Positions 60,901 through 64,000 of a DNA stretch of 64,000 nucleotides are shown in pieces. Source of the DNA: Diplosphaera chodatii (lineage: Eukaryota > Chlorophyta > Trebouxiophyceae > Prasiolales > Stichococcaceae); assembly GCA_032358165.1 (NCBI GenBank), contig JAALGY010000052.1:1364001-1428000 (forward strand), in the 5' to 3' direction. A model generated the notes under the pieces. It did not search any database. It was not told the DNA's origin and worked only from the letters and a program-made list of their open reading frames with translations. Position 1 is the first letter of the stretch; each line of letters starts with the position of its first letter. A program made the position numbers and the translations under genes.

Positions 60901-62064
60901 ACCTGCAGGTTGATGCCGGAGCGATCCGACAGAGGCAGCAGGCGGGCCAGGAAGATAAGGATGCGGCCACACAGCACTGCATTATGACCCTTGCTGAGCC
61001 GCCGCAGCAGCTGGTTGCAGGTCCGCAGCATGTGGTGCTTGCCTGCATGCATCAGGAAAGCGTGTTGGTGTGCTGGAGTGTGCATGCAGCATTGGCAGAG
61101 CTGCGCACGGCCGAGGGCTGCAGACTACGTCGAACAAAGCAGGTCCCTCACCATTCTGCTTGGCTCGCGGCCGCTCCAGGGCTTGTGCGTGCTCTTCCAG
61201 GTATGTGAAGACGCCCTCGCACTCGCTGATCGTGATCGTCTCCACCAGGTCTTCGAGCAGCCCGAAAACCAGACCTGCAGCGCGGGTGTAGGCACACAGC
61301 TGCTGCGACTCGTCCGCTGCTGACCCCACTCGTTGCTGTACCCAGTGGCTGGCTGTTGGCTGCCTGGGCGCTGAGTGCTGCTCAGCTTGCCAGATGAGCG
61401 TGTCGCAAACCTCAACCAGTGCACGCAGTGTGGCTGCAGCTTTATAGCTCTCACGCCGATAGTATTACGCCGCTCTCACAGCTGATGTCAAGCTCTTCAT
61501 CCACAACCATTCAGACATAGGTCCGCACAGTCACAGCACCCCGGTCCTCGAGCGGCAGGCTCTCTGGGAACGCAGCACCATCCGCAGAGGCGCCCGCCGG
61601 CCCAGGTGCCATCGCCGGCATGGCCGAACAGGTCGTAGGGAGCACAAGCGCAGCTGCGGGGTAGGCCGTCGCCGCATCAGCAGTGTTGCGGGGCGCAGCA
61701 GTAGTCCACCTGGGTCCATGAACTTCTGCTCCGAGGTGAGCAGCATCATGTCAAGGAGGCGAGGGACGGCTGGCGGCGCCTCTGCCTGTGGCTGCCAGAC
61801 CATGGCTGCACTTCCAGCAGCAACGGCACTCTGCACGAGCTGCGCCAGCAGTGACCGTGCTGCCTGGTCCAGCACCTGCCTCTCCTCTGCTGTAAGCTGC
61901 CGCAATGTGATCCCGCTGCTGCCATCCTGGCTGGCTGTCGCTGCACCAGGGAAGATCTTTGCAACAGCTGCTGCTGTGGCCTCCGCTGGAGGGACTGCTG
62001 AAACTAGTGCTTCTCTTAGCACTTTCGTGGCAATGTCCACCGCGGCCTCGAAGTGCTCTGACAT
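57987..62064 (-). CDS. THOC1: THO complex subunit 1 (THOC1/HPR1)
   Basis: A nuclear THO/TREX subunit that couples transcription to mRNP assembly and export. The minus-strand start MSEHFEAAVDIATKVLREAL is at 62064; an upstream in-frame Met at 62121 is the alternative. Blocks in family order: LLDMMLLTSEQKFMDPGGLL (61740); VFGLLEDLVETITISECEGV and FTYLEEHAQALERP (61290-61170); VLRTCNQLLRRLSKGHNAVL, CGRILIFLARLLPLSDRSGI (61030-60915); FYRRFWGLQPVFMNP (60550); LSSPKLMRLQLQDATFRRHF (60250); VLAGETHWSLWKKEG (59580); MGSAALDRLWNQAPDNMSG (59220); HLPTLREFLDPVVEDMDPEN (58990); and HDKVYQWKALRMISRESLPI (58770). The tail is Ala/Ser-rich low complexity, then basic SRKKARR and acidic, ending TAA at 57989-57987. 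The assignment is clear; some small exon boundaries are not fixed. Confidence 0.93.
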
Positions 62065-62591
62065 CGCAATGAGAAGCCGTGCAAACACCCAGACTGAGCC
62101 AGCAGGTGGCCAAAGCAACAATCAGATGTACATTCTTGTTACTCACAAACCACTGATATGGGGACAGCACAGACACCACGTAAGTTTGGCCAGGCTGCCA
62201 GGATCAGTGTGCACCAAAAGTGCTTCGCGCGCTGCCGGAACAGGCTATGCAGGCATATACGTACATAACAGGGTGACAAGTGCGTGGATAGATTGGACCA
62301 GCAGGAATGGCACCCAGTGGCGAGCAGACAGGAAGGGTGGTTCTCCTCTTGGCGACTCGGTTCGACGCTGACGACCATCAGGGTTTTGGGGACTTCGATT
62401 TTGCCAATCACAGCTGCGCAACCGCGGGCCCAGATAGCTCACCTTTGCGGTCCACTGCTACGTCAACATTGCATCTGTTCATATCATCTTGCGTTCTGGC
62501 TCTTATCTGGCATCAAGTGAGCGGACGTCGGGGCCAGCAGGAAAGCCGCTCTTCGTTCACATCCACAGCCGCACGCCCCCGCAATGACGAT
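62065..62591. promoter_or_regulatory. Divergent promoter between THOC1 and the BAR-domain gene
   Basis: About 525 bp lie between divergent starts. It is expected to contain both promoters and 5' UTRs. No coding block or element is recognised. Confidence 0.4.
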
Positions 62592-63858
62592 GGGCACCGG
62601 CTGGCGACGCTTCTCCGAGAAGGTGAGTACATGCTCATGCATAGCCAACATGCACGCATGTCGCTGCGTCCGTTTGGCCGCCAGCAAGCGGCCGCAGCTG
62701 CGCTCTTGACCACTGGTCGTTCGACAGGCAGCTCGGCGCTCGGGACGGTGAGCCAACGCAAGCGCGCTGCAGACTGTGTTGAGGTCAGTAGGATGCATGA
62801 TCGCAGGCGCGGCAGAAATGGCACATCACGCTGGACCGCAGCTTCCCGGCCACAGTCAACCTCCGCAACGAGGCGATGATGCGGGAGGCGGGAGAGTTTG
62901 CCACGCACCTGCGGCGCTGCGAGAAGGACATCCGCACACTCAAAAACGCCACAGAAGGTGAGACAGTAGCTGCACCTATGGGCGCCCAAAGTTGTTGCCT
63001 GGTCCAGGTGCAAACCAACTCGACACAGATCCCCAGTGATATGATCAGCAGCCGAAGGCACAGGCGCTGCTTTGCGGCTTCTGCCAGTGACAGTGCCTCT
63101 GCTGCTGCATTCAGATTGTGGATGGGTGTCTTACAAGCCCACTTTGGGTGCCTGACAAGCCCACTCCGAAGCCCTGCAGGCACCTCAGTCCGCAGTGCAT
63201 TGTCAGTCTCACATTGTGCTGAGCCTGTCGTGCACCACACTTGCCTGCAGGCCTGCTGATGACCACGAAGCTGGTGCTGTCAGCGCCACTCCCGCGGGTG
63301 TATGAGGACACGGGCAATGGCCGTGTGGTGCCGATGCCCTCTGGCAACGGGCCGGAGCCGGAGGCCGCCCGCATCGGCGGCGAGTTCAAAGTGGACGAGC
63401 TGACCCGCGTGTCGCGCGAGACGGTGTGCTGCTGTGTCGTCAGACAACAGCTGTGAGGGATGTCCCAGATGCAAGGGATGTGCTTGCGGACGTGAGGCTG
63501 TGTGCGGGGGCGCCAACATCCCAAGCTAACACCTTCGCACACACATGACCATCGCACGCCTGATTTCGTGCTGATGCGGTCTGTGATTTATCGCAGGCAA
63601 GGAAGCTGGACACGGAGGTTTTGGCGCCGATGGCTCGCTGGAACACCGCCTTCCACACAGTCGAGGTAGCAGACAGTCCTGTGCGCCAGGTGTCACCGCC
63701 TCCCCAGCGATGTGATGCAGCCGTTGTAGCCTCGGCGGGCTTGCACTTCATTGCTCAAGCACCACTGATGATGGCCGTAGATGCGAATGAAGAAGCTGGA
63801 GGAGATCAGGCTGGAGGTGGACTCCCGGCGACGTACTGTGCAGGAGCTGACCATCAAG
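62592..63858 (+). CDS. BAR-domain protein, 5' part (gene continues beyond window)
   Basis: The N-terminal part of a probable membrane-curvature (BAR) protein. Exons: about 62592-62630 (MTMGTGWRRFSEK), 62807-62957, 63251-63423, 63597-63665 and 63781-63858. A further acceptor-like CTGCAG ends the window at 64000. The product continues WHITLDRSFPATVN, a MREAGEFATHLRRCEKDIRT block, EFKVDELTRVSRETARKLDT, EVLAPMARWNTAFHTVEMRM, then KKLEEIRLEVDSRRRTVQEL. The heptad-like helix with a Val-Leu-x-Pro-x-x-x-Trp segment followed by LE-x-x-R-L-x-x-DSRRR resembles eukaryotic BAR proteins. All joins are in phase. No subfamily or C-terminal domain can be called because the 3' end is missing. Confidence 0.65.
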
Positions 63859-64000
63859 GTATCCGTGATGTGGTTGGAATTGCACCGAAATACTACTGCA
63901 GGGGTCGGAGTCCTGCATCAAACTGAGGTGGATACCGCACAGTGTGCGTGCCTAGCATAATCTTCTATGCCATTGTAACATCTGGTCTCGCACCCTGCAG

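Noticed and set aside
928..62064. Possible operon-like cluster for ribosome and RNA biogenesis (AIMP1-like, MAK16, CWC25, UTP25, TypA, RPL4, THOC1)
   Set aside because: The genes are on both strands with separate promoters and are interleaved with unrelated functions. Chance clustering of abundant housekeeping classes explains it.

Overview
The window is nuclear DNA from a photosynthetic eukaryote, most likely a chlorophyte green alga and possibly a trebouxiophyte. Genes lie on both strands and are split into many short exons by GT-AG introns with GTGAG/GTGCG donors and GCAG acceptors. The gene set is plant-like (prolycopene isomerase, plant-type VPS22, DWF5-like sterol reductase). The green-algal poly(A) signal TGTAA follows several genes. 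I see no bacterial, viral, transposon, CRISPR, rRNA or tRNA content. The species call is inference.

From left to right: the 3' end of an ERGIC/ERV46-type cargo receptor (+, 71-601); an AIMP1/Arc1p-like tRNA-binding protein (-, 928-3604); MAK16 (+, 4150-5954); CWC25 (+, to 9664); 7-dehydrocholesterol reductase (+, 10067-12976); UTP25 (-, 13274-17461); an organellar TypA/BipA GTPase (+, 17692-22192); an FKBP12-type prolyl isomerase (-, 22637-23735); RAB3GAP2 (-, 24182-26930); an intronless mitochondrial phosphate carrier (-, 27431-28582).

The second half holds a CHY/RING ubiquitin ligase of the PIRH2/MIEL1 type (+, 29121-31071); an organellar RAP-domain protein (-, 31924-36150); carotenoid isomerase CRTISO (+, to 40281); intronless ribosomal protein L4 (-, 40614-41840); an EF-hand protein with an apparent frameshifting duplication (+, 42103-43010); ESCRT-II VPS22 (+, 43903-45433); EAF6 (-, 45781-46475); separase (+, 46881-57816); THO complex subunit 1 (-, 57987-62064); and the 5' part of a BAR-domain protein (+, 62592 to beyond the window).

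These are housekeeping genes from unrelated pathways: ribosome and mRNA biogenesis, translation, membrane traffic, sterol and carotenoid synthesis, and chromosome segregation. They sit close together, often with short shared promoters, and I see no functional operon or novel multi-gene system. The points worth a second look are in gene structure: a 16-nt microexon, two GC-AG introns, a 23-bp frameshifting duplication, a perfect intronic hairpin, an unclear CWC25 start, and an unusual Gly/Lys tail on EAF6. Exon coordinates were read by eye from splice consensus and protein homology, so they are models rather than transcript evidence.
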